A stretch of DNA of 64,000 bases from the NCBI RefSeq assembly GCF_030418125.1, contig NZ_JAUHTR010000017.1:1-64000 (forward strand). The letters are read 5' to 3'. The stretch is from Fictibacillus fluitans (lineage in GTDB: Bacteria; Bacillota; Bacilli; Bacillales; Fictibacillaceae). Shown piece after piece: positions 42,021 through 51,071 of the stretch. The notes under the pieces are model-generated. The model searched no databases, was not told where the DNA came from, and saw only the letters and a list, made by a program, of their open reading frames with translations. How positions within the stretch are numbered: the first letter of the stretch is position 1; every line of letters begins with the position of its first letter. The translations under genes and the position numbers were made by a program.

Positions 42021-43784
42021 TTATTTCGCCTCCGCTTTCTTTTTAGAATAGTCACGCTTACGCGGCTTGATGTATTGAATGTCCACTTCTTCATAAGAGA
42101 AATCTGGACCATTAGTGGCAGGGTTAAAGGCTGCTCTTGTGGTTTTCAACCATTCATCATCATTACGCTCCGGGAAGTCCGGCTTATAGTGCGCTCCGCG
42201 GCTTTCATCACGGTTAAGGGCACCAAGCGTAATGACTCTTCCCAGCTGAAGCATATGCCACAGCTGGCGTGTAAAGGATCCACCCTGGTTGCTCCACTTA
42301 GCTGTATCGTTAATGTTGATCTTTTTATATCTCTCCATCAATTCCTGAATTTTCTCATCAGTTTGCTGAAGCTTGTCATTATAGCGAACGACTGTAACGT
42401 TATCCGTCATCCATTCTCCAAGTTCCTTATGAAGAACGTACGCATTTTCATTACCGTCCATACTAAGAATATTATCGTATTTTTCTTGTTCTTTGCGAAC
42501 TTGCTGCTCAAATACAGAAGAAGAAACGTCATCCGAGCTTTTTTCAAGGCCGGCTACATACGCAGCAGCAGCAGGGCCAGCCTGCATTCCGCCAAATATC
42601 GCAGAAAGAAGAGAATTGGCTCCCAAACGGTTGGCTCCGTGATATTGATACTCACATTCACCAGCAGCAAACAGACCAGGAATGTTGGTCATCTGGTTAA
42701 AGTCCACCCACATGCCTCCCATGGAATAGTGGACGGCAGGGAAGATTTTCATTGGAACTTTACGAGGGTCATCCCCCATGAACTTTTCATAGATTTCAAT
42801 AATTCCGCCAAGCTTGATGTCCAGTTCTTTTGGATCTTTATGTGAAAGGTCAAGATAGACCATGTTTTCGCCGTTAATACCCAACTTTTCATCAACACAC
42901 ACGTGGAAAATTTCACGTGTAGCGATATCACGGGGAACCAGGTTTCCGTATGCAGGATACTTTTCTTCAAGGAAGTACCAAGGCTTACCGTCTTTATAGG
43001 TCCAAACACGGCCGCCTTCCCCACGGGCTGATTCACTCATAAGACGAAGCTTGTCATCTCCAGGTATGGCTGTTGGGTGAATCTGAATAAACTCACCGTT
43101 TGCATAATCAACACCTTGCTGATATAGAGAAGCTGCTGCTGCACCAGTATTGATGACAGAGTTTGTGGATTTACCGAAGATAATTCCAGGTCCTCCGGTC
43201 GCCATGATAACAGCGTCCGCTGAAAAGCTGTGAATCTCCATTGATTTTAAGTTTTGGGAAGTGATACCCCGGCAAACGCCTTCATCATCCACGATCGCGG
43301 ACAAGAATTCCCAGCCTTCATACTTGGTTACAAGGCCGGCTACTTCGTGGCGTCTTACCTGCTCATCCAACGCATACAAAAGCTGCTGTCCGGTAGTTGC
43401 TCCGGCAAATGCAGTGCGGTGATGCTGTGTCCCCCCGAAACGGCGGAAATCAAGCAATCCTTCCGGCGTACGGTTAAACATTACACCCATTCGGTCCATA
43501 AGGTGGATAATCCCGGGTGCAGCTTCACACATTGCTTTTACAGGAGTTTGGTTCGCAAGAAAGTCTCCCCCATAGATTGAATCATCAAAATGGACATACG
43601 GGGAATCCCCTTCCCCTTTTGTGTTTACAGCACCGTTAATTCCGCCCTGTGCACATACAGAGTGGGAACGTTTTACAGGAACAAGTGAAAACAAGTCAAC
43701 CTTCATGCCGGCTTCTGCTGCCTTAATGGTAGCCATAAGCCCTGCAAGGCCTCCTCCGACAATAATAATATTTCCTTTACTCAA
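42021..43784 (-). CDS. sdhA: Succinate dehydrogenase flavoprotein subunit
   Basis: 587-aa catalytic subunit that oxidises succinate to fumarate. FAD site VGGGLAGLMATIKAAEAG, covalent-FAD His41 in RSHSVCAQGG, and the active-site regions HPTAIPG and HYSMGGMWVD. TTG start (43784) after AAGGGGTGA. Confidence 0.97.
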   Translation of the reverse strand: MSKGNIIIVGGGLAGLMATIKAAEAGMKVDLFSLVPVKRSHSVCAQGGINGAVNTKGEGDSPYVHFDDSIYGGDFLANQTPVKAMCEAAPGIIHLMDRMGVMFNRTPEGLLDFRRFGGTQHHRTAFAGATTGQQLLYALDEQVRRHEVAGLVTKYEGWEFLSAIVDDEGVCRGITSQNLKSMEIHSFSADAVIMATGGPGIIFGKSTNSVINTGAAAASLYQQGVDYANGEFIQIHPTAIPGDDKLRLMSESARGEGGRVWTYKDGKPWYFLEEKYPAYGNLVPRDIATREIFHVCVDEKLGINGENMVYLDLSHKDPKELDIKLGGIIEIYEKFMGDDPRKVPMKIFPAVHYSMGGMWVDFNQMTNIPGLFAAGECEYQYHGANRLGANSLLSAIFGGMQAGPAAAAYVAGLEKSSDDVSSSVFEQQVRKEQEKYDNILSMDGNENAYVLHKELGEWMTDNVTVVRYNDKLQQTDEKIQELMERYKKININDTAKWSNQGGSFTRQLWHMLQLGRVITLGALNRDESRGAHYKPDFPERNDDEWLKTTRAAFNPATNGPDFSYEEVDIQYIKPRKRDYSKKKAEAK

Positions 43785-43800
43785 GATGGTTCACCCCTTC

Positions 43801-44409
43801 TTAAATGAATGCAAAAATAGTTCGGACACTCACGATCGCAAGCGCAACAAAAACGCCCATCGTCACGTAAGTTGAAATTCTCTGTGATCGAGGCGAAACC
43901 GTAAGACCCCAGCTGACAAAAAATGACCATAAACCGTTTGAAAAGTGGAATACGGCGGAAAGTACACCGATTAAGTAAAATGCCACCATAAATGGTGAGC
44001 TTAAAATGTCTGCCATCATTTGATAGTTTACTTCTGCTCCAAAGGCTGCTGCAATTCGAGTTTCCCAAACGTGCCAGGAAACGTAGATTAGAGTAATAAC
44101 TCCAGTTACGCGCTGTAAAAGATACATCCAGTTACGGAAATACCCATAACGGCTTGTGTTGTTCTTTGCCGTAAAAGTAATATAAAGTCCGTAAATCGCA
44201 TGGAAATAGAGAGGAATAAAAATAACAACCGCTTCCAGAATATAACGGAATGGTAAGTTACCCATAAAATCTGCTGCATTATCAAACGATGCCGCCCCTT
44301 TTGTTGCAAAGTAGTTTACAACAAGGTGTTCAAGTAGAAATAATCCTACCGGGATTACACCGAGTAATGAGTGTAGCCTTCTTGTGTTAAAACTTCGACT
44401 GCCTGCCAT
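43801..44409 (-). CDS. sdhC: Succinate dehydrogenase cytochrome b558 subunit
   Basis: 202-aa membrane anchor with five hydrophobic helices and His residues for two haems (LHSLLGVIPVGLFLLEHL, YFHAIYGLY, YVSWHVWE, FHFSNGLW). It binds the haem whose precursors come from the hem operon in this window and passes electrons to menaquinone. Confidence 0.96.
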   Translation of the reverse strand: MAGSRSFNTRRLHSLLGVIPVGLFLLEHLVVNYFATKGAASFDNAADFMGNLPFRYILEAVVIFIPLYFHAIYGLYITFTAKNNTSRYGYFRNWMYLLQRVTGVITLIYVSWHVWETRIAAAFGAEVNYQMMADILSSPFMVAFYLIGVLSAVFHFSNGLWSFFVSWGLTVSPRSQRISTYVTMGVFVALAIVSVRTIFAFI

Positions 44410-44542
44410 TCAATTTGCCCCTTTCTAAATTACCTCTGTCTTTTTTGAAACCCCTGGTTTCTCTCCGTCCCTTTTGAAAGCTATTCCTCAGCGCTTGAAG
44501 TAAAAAGATGACTGTTAATGCGTTAACCTAATAACATGTATC

Positions 44543-44571
44543 ATTTTACTCCCATCGTTTGACACCGTCAA
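44543..44571 (-). promoter_or_regulatory. sdhCAB promoter
   Basis: TTGACG (44566–44571), 17-nt spacer, TAAAAT (44543–44548) on the minus strand, leaving a leader of about 125 nt before sdhC. Confidence 0.75.
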
Positions 44572-44668
44572 GAAAACGTTAACATAAAAATTTCAAAAAA
44601 GTCTTGATTTTAAAGGGTTTTTTCCACATCATCGCTCACGGAAAATTCGACAAATATGTGACTTTTTA

Positions 44669-44697
44669 TAGAGTTCTCGTATTATTCAGGCTATAAT
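44669..44697 (+). promoter_or_regulatory. yslB promoter
   Basis: Perfect -10 TATAAT (44692–44697) with a weak -35 TAGAGT 17 nt upstream; ATG of yslB 29 nt further on. The 316-bp sdhC–yslB gap is a divergent promoter region and I see no other gene in it. Confidence 0.5.
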
Positions 44698-44725
44698 GGA
44701 AAACGTAGAAAGCGGGGAGATCAAA

Positions 44726-45208
44726 ATGGAACAACATGAGGACATCCGGCAAAAAGAGGAAGAAACGGCCAAAGAACCCCCACATGCTGGAGGTGTTCCG
44801 GTTTTCGGCTATGAACTTCTGAAAAACATTCTGCTGCCGGAATTGCTTGGAAAAGAAGAACGCAACATCCTGTACTGGGCCGGGCGCAGTCTGGCAAGGA
44901 AATTTCCTTTAAGCTCAACAGAAGAACTGGTTCATTTTTTTGCGGAAGCGGGCTGGGGAAGTCTGGTTATTGCCGAAATGAACAAGAATGAGATGGTACT
45001 GGAGCTTTCTTCTCCACTCATTGACAAACGCTTTGAACTCCAGCAAAACCCTACCTTCGGCCTGGAAGCGGGGTTTATTGCAGAACAGGTGCAAAATCAG
45101 CGGAAGTGCATCTCGGAAACCCATGAAACAGTAAAGCGTAAAAATAAAATCCAATTTACTGTACAGTGGGACCGAAAAGATGAAACAACCACAGAAAAAT
45201 TAGCTTAA
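44726..45208 (+). CDS. yslB: YslB family protein (DUF2507)
   Basis: 160-aa soluble protein of unknown function, conserved next to sdhC in Bacilli. Core VFGYELLKNILLPELLGKE, LYWAGRSLARKFP and FFAEAGWGSL are visible; the V4R-like fold often given to this family is inference. The ATG at 44726 follows GGGGAGA; the start 10 codons upstream has none. Confidence 0.85.
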   Translation: MEQHEDIRQKEEETAKEPPHAGGVPVFGYELLKNILLPELLGKEERNILYWAGRSLARKFPLSSTEELVHFFAEAGWGSLVIAEMNKNEMVLELSSPLIDKRFELQQNPTFGLEAGFIAEQVQNQRKCISETHETVKRKNKIQFTVQWDRKDETTTEKLA

Positions 45209-45220
45209 GGCCACACTCCG

Positions 45221-45243
45221 AAACCGGCATGCCGGTTTTTTTT
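45221..45243 (+). terminator. yslB terminator
   Basis: Perfect stem AAACCGGC / GCCGGTTT with AT loop followed by TTTTTT, 12 nt after the yslB stop. Confidence 0.85.
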
Positions 45244-45256
45244 ATTGCTCTCACCA

Positions 45257-45299
45257 TTGACAATTTGCCCGCCTGACCCTTAATGTTAACTTGTAAAAT
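45257..45299 (+). promoter_or_regulatory. bioB promoter candidate
   Basis: A perfect -35 TTGACA (45257–45262) with a weak -10 TAATGT (18-nt spacer) or the better hexamer TAAAAT (45294–45299) with a weak -35 of its own. Either would be covered by the BirA operator. Confidence 0.4.
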
Positions 45300-45312
45300 A
45301 ATAAGGTTGACA
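45284..45312. promoter_or_regulatory. BirA (biotin repressor) operator
   Basis: TGTTAAC (45284–45290), exactly 15 nt, GTTGACA (45306–45312): the arm spacing and sequence of the Bacillus BirA operator TTGTTAAC-N15-GTTAACAA with one arm mismatch. It lies just before the bioB ribosome site. Confidence 0.8.
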
Positions 45313-45327
45313 ATCGGGAGGGATTTT

Positions 45328-46317
45328 ATGAATTGGACCCAGCTTGGAGAAGAGGTAATCAAAGGAAAAGTGCTTACCCTGGAGGAGGCGTTAAAAATAC
45401 TGGAATCTCCGGATGACGAACTGCTTCCCCTTCTTCATGGTGCATTTATCATAAGAAAGCATTACTATGGCAAAAAGGTGAAATTGAATAAAATCATCAA
45501 TACAAAATCCGGCATGTGCCCCGAAGACTGCGGATATTGTTCGCAATCTTCCGTTTCATCAGCTCCTATCGAAAAATACACGATGATGGACAAGAAAACC
45601 ATTGTGGCCGGAGCAGAAAAAGCTTATCGGCAAAATGTCAGAACCTATTGTATTGTGGCAAGCGGGCGGGGACCCCTTCAGAGGGATTTGGCGACCGTCA
45701 TTGAAGCAGTAAAAGAGATTAAATCCTCGTATAATTTGAAAATATGCGCCTGTCTGGGCATTGTCAGCGAAACTCAGGCACAGCAGCTTAAAGAGGCGGG
45801 CGTAGAACGGTACAACCATAACATCAACACAGCGGAAGGCCATCACAGTGCCATCACAACCACTCATACATATGCAGACAGAGTCTCCACCCTCGGTAAA
45901 ATAAAAGAAGCCGGCCTTTCGCCTTGTTCAGGTGTTATTATCGGCATGGGAGAAAGCAACAAGGATATTATTGCTATGGCGAGGGCTCTCCGGGAGATTG
46001 ATGCAGATTCAATTCCTGTCAATTTTCTTCATGCCATACCGGGAACTCCCCTTGAAAATATGGACAGCCTGAACCCGCGATTTTGTTTAAAAGTCCTGGC
46101 TCTCTTCCGCTACCTGAATCCCTCGAAGGAAATCAGAATATCAGGCGGCAGGGAAATAAACCTTCGCAGCCTGCAGCCGCTTGGTCTTTATGCAGCAAAC
46201 TCAATCTTTGTCGGGGATTACCTGACGACCGGTGGACAAGAAACCACTGCTGATCATCAAATCCTCGAGGACCTTGGATTTGAAATCGACTTTTTGAACG
46301 AGAAGGCCTTCGCATAA
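45328..46317 (+). CDS. bioB: Biotin synthase
   Basis: Radical-SAM enzyme that inserts sulfur into dethiobiotin. 329 aa; SAM [4Fe-4S] cluster Cys64, Cys68 and Cys71 in CPEDCGYCSQS; YNHNINTAE and the sacrificial-cluster Arg region IRISGGREINLR. ATG 45328 follows GGGAGGG. Only bioB is here, without the rest of the pathway, and it has its own BirA operator; in B. subtilis it is inside bioWAFDBI. Confidence 0.97.
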   Translation: MNWTQLGEEVIKGKVLTLEEALKILESPDDELLPLLHGAFIIRKHYYGKKVKLNKIINTKSGMCPEDCGYCSQSSVSSAPIEKYTMMDKKTIVAGAEKAYRQNVRTYCIVASGRGPLQRDLATVIEAVKEIKSSYNLKICACLGIVSETQAQQLKEAGVERYNHNINTAEGHHSAITTTHTYADRVSTLGKIKEAGLSPCSGVIIGMGESNKDIIAMARALREIDADSIPVNFLHAIPGTPLENMDSLNPRFCLKVLALFRYLNPSKEIRISGGREINLRSLQPLGLYAANSIFVGDYLTTGGQETTADHQILEDLGFEIDFLNEKAFA

Positions 46318-46327
46318 AAAAGAAAAC

Positions 46328-46352
46328 GTCCGGGCAAAATCGCCCGGACTTT
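46328..46352. terminator. Bidirectional terminator between bioB and lysC
   Basis: Perfect 8-bp stem GTCCGGGC / GCCCGGAC with A- and T-tracts on both sides, in the 37-nt gap between convergent genes. Confidence 0.85.
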
Positions 46353-46354
46353 TA

Positions 46355-47590
46355 TTATGCTTGCTGAGCTGGCACTCTGGCATCCAGTTCAAAGACATCA
46401 TGAAGTGTTTCAATCGCTTTAATCATGTCCTGCTGTCCAACTACAGTAGATACTTTGATCTCTGAAGTGCTTACCATTTTAATCATAATATCCTGATCAG
46501 ATAAGGTCTTAAACATTTGCGCAGCGACACCAGGGTTGGAGATCATCCCTGAGCCGACAATGGAAACCTTGGCCAATCCATCTTCGTGCAGAATTTGGCC
46601 GTAACCTAACTGTACTTTGTTCTGTTCCAAAAGCTTGACCGTATCATCAAAAATGGAACTGTCAATTGAAAATGAAATGTTGGTCTTTTCCTGCTTGTTT
46701 ACACTTTGTATAATAATATCTACATTTATATTATTGTCCGCGAGCAAAGAGAATACAGACGAAAGTGTATTCAGCCCGTTCGGGAGATCCTCAATTGTAA
46801 TTTTGGTCACATTGCCTTCAAAAGCCAATCCTCTTACCACTAAATTATTTTCCATTTCTGCTTCCTCCTCAACGATTGTTCCACGTTCCTGTTCCATGCT
46901 TGAACGTACTTCTAGCTTTACTCCATAGTTCTTGGCAAACTCAACCGCTCTTGGATGCAGGACACCTGCCCCCAAATTGGCGAGTTCAAGCATTTCATCA
47001 TAAGAAATGGCAGACAGTTTACGAGCATGCTTCACAACCCGGGGATCGGTGGTAAACACACCGGTCACGTCGGTATAAATTTCGCATTTATCCGCCCTTA
47101 ATGCCGCAGCTAAAGCAACAGCTGTTGTGTCCGAACCGCCCCGGCCAAGAGTCGAAATGTTGTGGGAGGCTGTCCATCCCTGAAATCCGGCAACTACTGC
47201 TATTTTCCCTTTATTTAAAAGCGTTCTCAGCCTATTTGTATCAATGTCTAATATCCTCGCATTACCGTGGAGGCTTTCTGTTTGAATACCTGCCTGCCAG
47301 CCGGTAAGGGATTCCGCCGGATAACCCGCCTCCTCAAGAGCCATAGCCAATAAGGATATGGTAATTTGTTCACCTGTTGTAAGCAGCATATCCATCTCTC
47401 GTTTAGACGGTTTGCTTGTGATTTCTCCTGCCAGCTTCACCAGTTCGTCCGTTGTTTTGCCCATGGCAGAAACAACCGCTACGACCTGATTGCCTTCATT
47501 GGCCGCCTGAATAATCCGTCTGGCCGCATTTCTGATTCTATCGGGAGTACCTACACTTGTCCCTCCGAATTTTTGAACGATTAATGCCAC
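46355..47590 (-). CDS. lysC: Aspartokinase, lysine-responsive (LysC)
   Basis: Phosphorylates aspartate as the first step to lysine, threonine, methionine and diaminopimelate. 411 aa: kinase domain with LIVQKFGGTSVG, GREMD-like KREMDMLLTTGEQ and GRGGSDTTAVALA, and two ACT domains (about 265–405). GTG at 47590 is chosen from homology (GTG-GCA-TTA, AAAGGATG upstream). The B. subtilis gene also makes a beta chain from an internal start, likely here as well. A lysine riboswitch precedes it. Confidence 0.95.
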   Translation of the reverse strand: MALIVQKFGGTSVGTPDRIRNAARRIIQAANEGNQVVAVVSAMGKTTDELVKLAGEITSKPSKREMDMLLTTGEQITISLLAMALEEAGYPAESLTGWQAGIQTESLHGNARILDIDTNRLRTLLNKGKIAVVAGFQGWTASHNISTLGRGGSDTTAVALAAALRADKCEIYTDVTGVFTTDPRVVKHARKLSAISYDEMLELANLGAGVLHPRAVEFAKNYGVKLEVRSSMEQERGTIVEEEAEMENNLVVRGLAFEGNVTKITIEDLPNGLNTLSSVFSLLADNNINVDIIIQSVNKQEKTNISFSIDSSIFDDTVKLLEQNKVQLGYGQILHEDGLAKVSIVGSGMISNPGVAAQMFKTLSDQDIMIKMVSTSEIKVSTVVGQQDMIKAIETLHDVFELDARVPAQQA

Positions 47591-47710
47591 AATGGTCCAT
47601 CCTTTCTCATCCTCAATAATGGTTATGCTTATAAAAGACACCCAGATATGGCCAGCCATCGTCGGCTTCCACTTTTTAACAAGCTGTAAAACTGTTTATG
47701 AATACATACA

Positions 47711-47747
47711 AAAAAGCAGCAATAAGGAAAAGACCTTATCGCTGCTT
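47711..47747 (-). terminator. Riboswitch terminator of lysC
   Basis: Stem AAGCAGC..ATAAGG / CCTTAT..GCTGCTT with one mismatch and a TTTTTT tail on the minus strand; the expression platform of the L-box, about 120 nt before lysC. Confidence 0.85.
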
Positions 47748-47821
47748 GAATAGGCAACAGTAAGCCAGCATGTTTTCCCCTCATGTGAGATAGTCCTCCA
47801 CACATCCTCCGGGCAAGGAAT

Positions 47822-47976
47822 GTGTGACAGCTCTGCATTTGTTCAATGCAGGTCCAGCCTTAAGAAAAAGGTAGTTTCCCAAAGCTTCGGCAAAAATCCC
47901 CTTTCAGCCACCGTCATAAGAGCTCCTTCTCTTCCGGTTGCTTACTATTGGTTTTTGCTCCTCTACCATCACTTCA
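47822..47976 (-). ncRNA. Lysine riboswitch (L-box) aptamer
   Basis: Minus-strand leader with the L-box blocks in order: GGTAGAGGAGC, AGTAAGC, GGTGGCTGAAAGGGG, TTTGCCGAAGC, GGCTGGACCTGCATT and GCAGAGCTGTCAC, closed by GTGA/TCAC. With the terminator at 47711–47747 it should stop lysC transcription when lysine is plentiful. Confidence 0.93.
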
Positions 47977-48013
47977 AAAACTGAAGTATGGCGCTCTATT
48001 AAAATTTGTTTTT

Positions 48014-48042
48014 AGTTTAGCAAAGTAGATTTTAAAAATCAA
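48014..48042 (-). promoter_or_regulatory. lysC promoter
   Basis: TTGATT (48037–48042), 17-nt spacer, TAAACT (48014–48019), immediately after the uvrC stop and ~35 nt upstream of the riboswitch. Confidence 0.7.
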
Positions 48043-48048
48043 CCCTTT

Positions 48049-49827
48049 TTAAGAAGGATCTTTCTGAAGTGCCTGAATGATTTCTTCTGCTACTCCTGAA
48101 GGAATGCCTGCTGCCCGAAAGTCCTCGATGGTTGCTTCCTTCATCTTTTTAATCGAACCAAACTTTCTGAGCAGCAGTTTTTTTCTTTTTTCACCGACTC
48201 CAGGAATATTATCAAGGCTGGATCGGAACATGCCCTTATCCCTGACCTGGCGGTGAAAGGAGATGGCAAACCGGTGGACCTCATCCTGTATACGCTGCAA
48301 AAGATAAAATTCCTGGCTGTTTCTCTGCATCTCCATAATTACCGGCGGGTCCCCCATTAACAGCTGAGAGGTACGGTGCTTTTCATCCTTCGCCAAACCG
48401 CCAACCGGTATAAAGAGATTCAATTCGTTTTCAAGAACATCCTGCGCTGCCGCAATCTGCCCTTTTCCACCGTCTATTATAATGAGATCAGGCATCTGAC
48501 CGTTTTCCTTCAGAATGCGCGAATATCTTCTTCGCACGACCTCTTTCATGGAAGCATAGTCATCAGGACCGGTTACCGTTTTAATCTTGTATTTCCGATA
48601 CTCTTTTTTGTTTGGTTTGCCATCCTCAAAAACAATCATCGCTGAAACCGGGCTCGTGCCATGAATATTTGAGTTATCGAACGCTTCGATCCTGTATGGT
48701 GCAGGGATGTTCAGCTGCTTTCCGAGGTTTTCGACGGCTTTGATGGTTCGGTCTTCATCGCGCTCAATAAGTGCAAACTTTACTTTCAGTGCATTTTGGG
48801 CATTTTTTGTGGCAAGGTCAACAAATTCTTTTTTCTGCCGCTGCTTCGGCTGCGAGACCTTTACCTGAAGAAGCTCTTTAATCATCTCCCCATTTACATC
48901 ATGCGGCAAAATAACTTCCTTGGGGAGGATATGGTTTTTTTGCAGGTAGAACTGGCCGATAAACGTTAAAAAATCCTCGGCGGCTTCTCCATAAAACGGG
49001 AAAAGGGAAACATCCCTCTCGATCAGCTTTCCCTGCCTGATGAAGAAAACCTGAACACACATCCAGCCTTTATCGTAATGATAGCCAAACACATCTTTGT
49101 CAGCCATATCAGCGGTCATCATTTTTTGCTTCTGCATAACCGCATCGATATGCTGGATCTGGTCCCTGAGTTCCTTTGCACGTTCAAAATTCAGCTCTTC
49201 CGAAGCCGCAAGCATTTTTTTCGTTAATTCTTCTCGGACTTCTGGAAAACCGCCATTTAAGAACTTAACGATCTCATCGACCATCTTTTTGTTCTGTTCC
49301 TTCGTAATATCATAAACACAAGGGCCAAGACATTGCCCGATGTGATAGTACAGGCACACTTTGTTTGGCATATGGTCACATTTGCGGAGCGGATACAACC
49401 GGTCCAGCAGCTTCTTGGTTTCCTGGGCTGCATAGGCATTGACAAAGGGACCAAAATATTTACCCTTATCTTTTTTCACCTTTCGTGTATATAGCAGCCG
49501 GGGCTGCTCTTCTGCGGTTATTTTCAGATAGGGATACGTTTTGTCATCTTTCAGCATGACATTGAACTTCGGATCATATTTTTTAATCAGGTTCATTTCA
49601 AGAAGGAGAGCTTCAAACTCCGAGGAGGTAATGATGTATTCAAAATCCGCAATATTTGCGACCAGCCGCTGAGTTTTCCCATCATGTGAACCTGAAAAAT
49701 AGGATCTTACCCGGTTCTTCAGGACTTTCGCTTTACCAACATAGATAACTTTACCAAACTGGTCTTTCATGAGGTAGCATCCTGGCTGATCGGGAAGTAC
49801 TGCCAGCTTTTCTCTTATAATATCCAA
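48049..49827 (-). CDS. uvrC: Excinuclease ABC subunit C
   Basis: Dual-incision nuclease of nucleotide excision repair. 592 aa: GIY-YIG nuclease ([25 protein letters not shown]), UVR domain ([13 protein letters not shown]), RNase H-like endonuclease ([23 protein letters not shown]), and C-terminal HhH ([18 protein letters not shown]). The TTG at 49827 fits the family N-terminus and follows GGGGGGAGAGG; the ATG 11 codons upstream does not. Confidence 0.96.
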   Translation of the reverse strand: MDIIREKLAVLPDQPGCYLMKDQFGKVIYVGKAKVLKNRVRSYFSGSHDGKTQRLVANIADFEYIITSSEFEALLLEMNLIKKYDPKFNVMLKDDKTYPYLKITAEEQPRLLYTRKVKKDKGKYFGPFVNAYAAQETKKLLDRLYPLRKCDHMPNKVCLYYHIGQCLGPCVYDITKEQNKKMVDEIVKFLNGGFPEVREELTKKMLAASEELNFERAKELRDQIQHIDAVMQKQKMMTADMADKDVFGYHYDKGWMCVQVFFIRQGKLIERDVSLFPFYGEAAEDFLTFIGQFYLQKNHILPKEVILPHDVNGEMIKELLQVKVSQPKQRQKKEFVDLATKNAQNALKVKFALIERDEDRTIKAVENLGKQLNIPAPYRIEAFDNSNIHGTSPVSAMIVFEDGKPNKKEYRKYKIKTVTGPDDYASMKEVVRRRYSRILKENGQMPDLIIIDGGKGQIAAAQDVLENELNLFIPVGGLAKDEKHRTSQLLMGDPPVIMEMQRNSQEFYLLQRIQDEVHRFAISFHRQVRDKGMFRSSLDNIPGVGEKRKKLLLRKFGSIKKMKEATIEDFRAAGIPSGVAEEIIQALQKDPS

Positions 49828-49922
49828 CGTGCCTCTCCCCCCTTTTCTATGTAATATCATAGCATGATACCCTTAATTTTGCAGTTTATAAGAACAGATG
49901 CTCTCCACCTTCTAAACCAAGA

Positions 49923-49945
49923 AAAAGGCCAGCCATATAATGGCC
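49923..49945 (-). terminator. Weak trxA terminator
   Basis: GGCCA / TGGCC stem with a 9-nt loop followed on the minus strand by TTTTT. The stem is short and the direct repeat GGCCAGCC allows other folds. Confidence 0.5.
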
Positions 49946-49963
49946 AGCCCTTACTTTAGGTTT

Positions 49964-50275
49964 TTATTTGTGTTTGTTTAGGAGTTCGCCCAATGCTTCT
50001 TTCGGCTGGAAGCCTACAACCTGGTCAACGACCTCGCCATTTTTGAAAACGATTAGAGTCGGGATGCTCATTACTCCGTATTTTCCGGCTACTTCCTGGT
50101 TTTCGTCAACATCAAGTTTTACTACTTTTAAATCTTCGTTTTCGCTTGCCAGCTCTTCAAGAACGGGCGCGATCATTTTACAAGGTCCGCACCAAGGTGC
50201 CCAAAAATCTGCTAGCACTAAGCCTTCACTTGTTTCTTGGCTGAACGTCTGATCTGTTGCATTTACAATTGCCAT
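49964..50275 (-). CDS. trxA: Thioredoxin
   Basis: 103-aa general disulfide reductase of the cytoplasm. Active site WCGPC (Cys29, Cys32), cis-Pro in [17 protein letters not shown] at the end. AAGGAGG ribosome site. Confidence 0.98.
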   Translation of the reverse strand: MAIVNATDQTFSQETSEGLVLADFWAPWCGPCKMIAPVLEELASENEDLKVVKLDVDENQEVAGKYGVMSIPTLIVFKNGEVVDQVVGFQPKEALGELLNKHK

Positions 50276-50311
50276 ATTAAAATTGCCTCCTTAATTTCAG
50301 CATGTAAACAG

Positions 50312-50320
50312 AGTATATCA
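50312..50320 (-). promoter_or_regulatory. trxA extended -10
   Basis: TGATATACT on the minus strand, an extended -10 hexamer without a clear -35, ~40 nt before the trxA ATG. Confidence 0.4.
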
Positions 50321-50381
50321 TCAATCCTAATTTACATCTATTTGTTTGCTCATGATTTATGCTACCCAAATTACGATAGAA

Positions 50382-50990
50382 TCAAACCCCGCCATTCATC
50401 GGCTCCGACGCTTTCAGGTGAGCGCTGCAATTAAACAACTGGCACTCCCAATGCTTCTCTCTATATATCAGGATACTCACCGATGTATTAAAGAGTGAAG
50501 CTTCATACTCCGCCGTTTTCATCATATCCCTGATCAGGGTTCCGATAAACGCCCCATGGCTGATGACCATAACTTTTTTACCTGCATGGTTTTCGGTCAG
50601 CTCCTGAAGAAATTGATATCCCCTCTTCAGGACCTCTTCCTTTTTTTCAATCCCATGTTCCAGCTTGTTCCAGTTATCTCCCCATCGCTCGATCCGCCCG
50701 GCTTCATCCGTTCCTTCGAGGCGCCCGAAATTCATTTCGCGTATCCTTGAATCCGTAGCCAGAGGAACATGAAGGACTTCTGCAATAATCTCTCCCGTTT
50801 CACGGGCACGGGAGAGTGAACTGGTCACAATGAAATCCCATTGTTCTCCTTTGAACCGTGCGGCCAATGCATCTGCTTGGCTGCGGCCATCTGAATTAAG
50901 GGGAATATCCATGATTCCCTGGATTCTTCCAGCGGCATTCCAATCGGTTTGGCCATGTCTTACAAATGCTACTGTTGTCAATTTGCCCAC
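50382..50990 (-). CDS. Histidine phosphatase family protein (phosphoglycerate-mutase-like)
   Basis: 202-aa protein of the histidine phosphatase superfamily: RHGQTDWN with the nucleophilic His near residue 12, SLSRARETGEII, RIREMNFGRLEG, and the second catalytic His in VISHGAFIG. The substrate cannot be told from sequence. It lies between trxA and etfA, which are neighbours in B. subtilis. Start uncertain: GTG 50990 or the in-frame TTG three codons later; both ribosome sites are weak. Confidence 0.88.
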   Translation of the reverse strand: MGKLTTVAFVRHGQTDWNAAGRIQGIMDIPLNSDGRSQADALAARFKGEQWDFIVTSSLSRARETGEIIAEVLHVPLATDSRIREMNFGRLEGTDEAGRIERWGDNWNKLEHGIEKKEEVLKRGYQFLQELTENHAGKKVMVISHGAFIGTLIRDMMKTAEYEASLFNTSVSILIYREKHWECQLFNCSAHLKASEPMNGGV

Positions 50991-51040
50991 TCATTTCTTC
51001 AGATTTGGACCCATTGTATCATTGATGGGATGGTAAAAAC

Positions 51041-51069
51041 AAAAGGCCGGCAGAGTCCGCCGGCGCTTT
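51041..51069 (-). terminator. Terminator of the fadR-fadB-etfBA operon
   Basis: Stem built from AAAG..CCGGC and GCCGG..CTTT with a T-rich tail (CCTTTTGTTTTT) on the minus strand, directly after etfA. Confidence 0.7.
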
Positions 51070-51071
51070 GC

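Noticed and set aside
41775-42845. 356-codon plus-strand ORF
   Set aside because: Antisense to sdhB/sdhA over its whole length; composition is that of a reverse-frame shadow and no ribosome site or domain is visible.
44513-44530. cre-like palindrome around TTAATGCGTTAA near the sdhC leader
   Set aside because: Three or more mismatches to the cre consensus on either strand, so too weak to report as a CcpA site.
47711-48010. T-box considered for the lysC leader
   Set aside because: No GGTACCGCG-type T-box is present, while all lysine-riboswitch blocks are; called an L-box.
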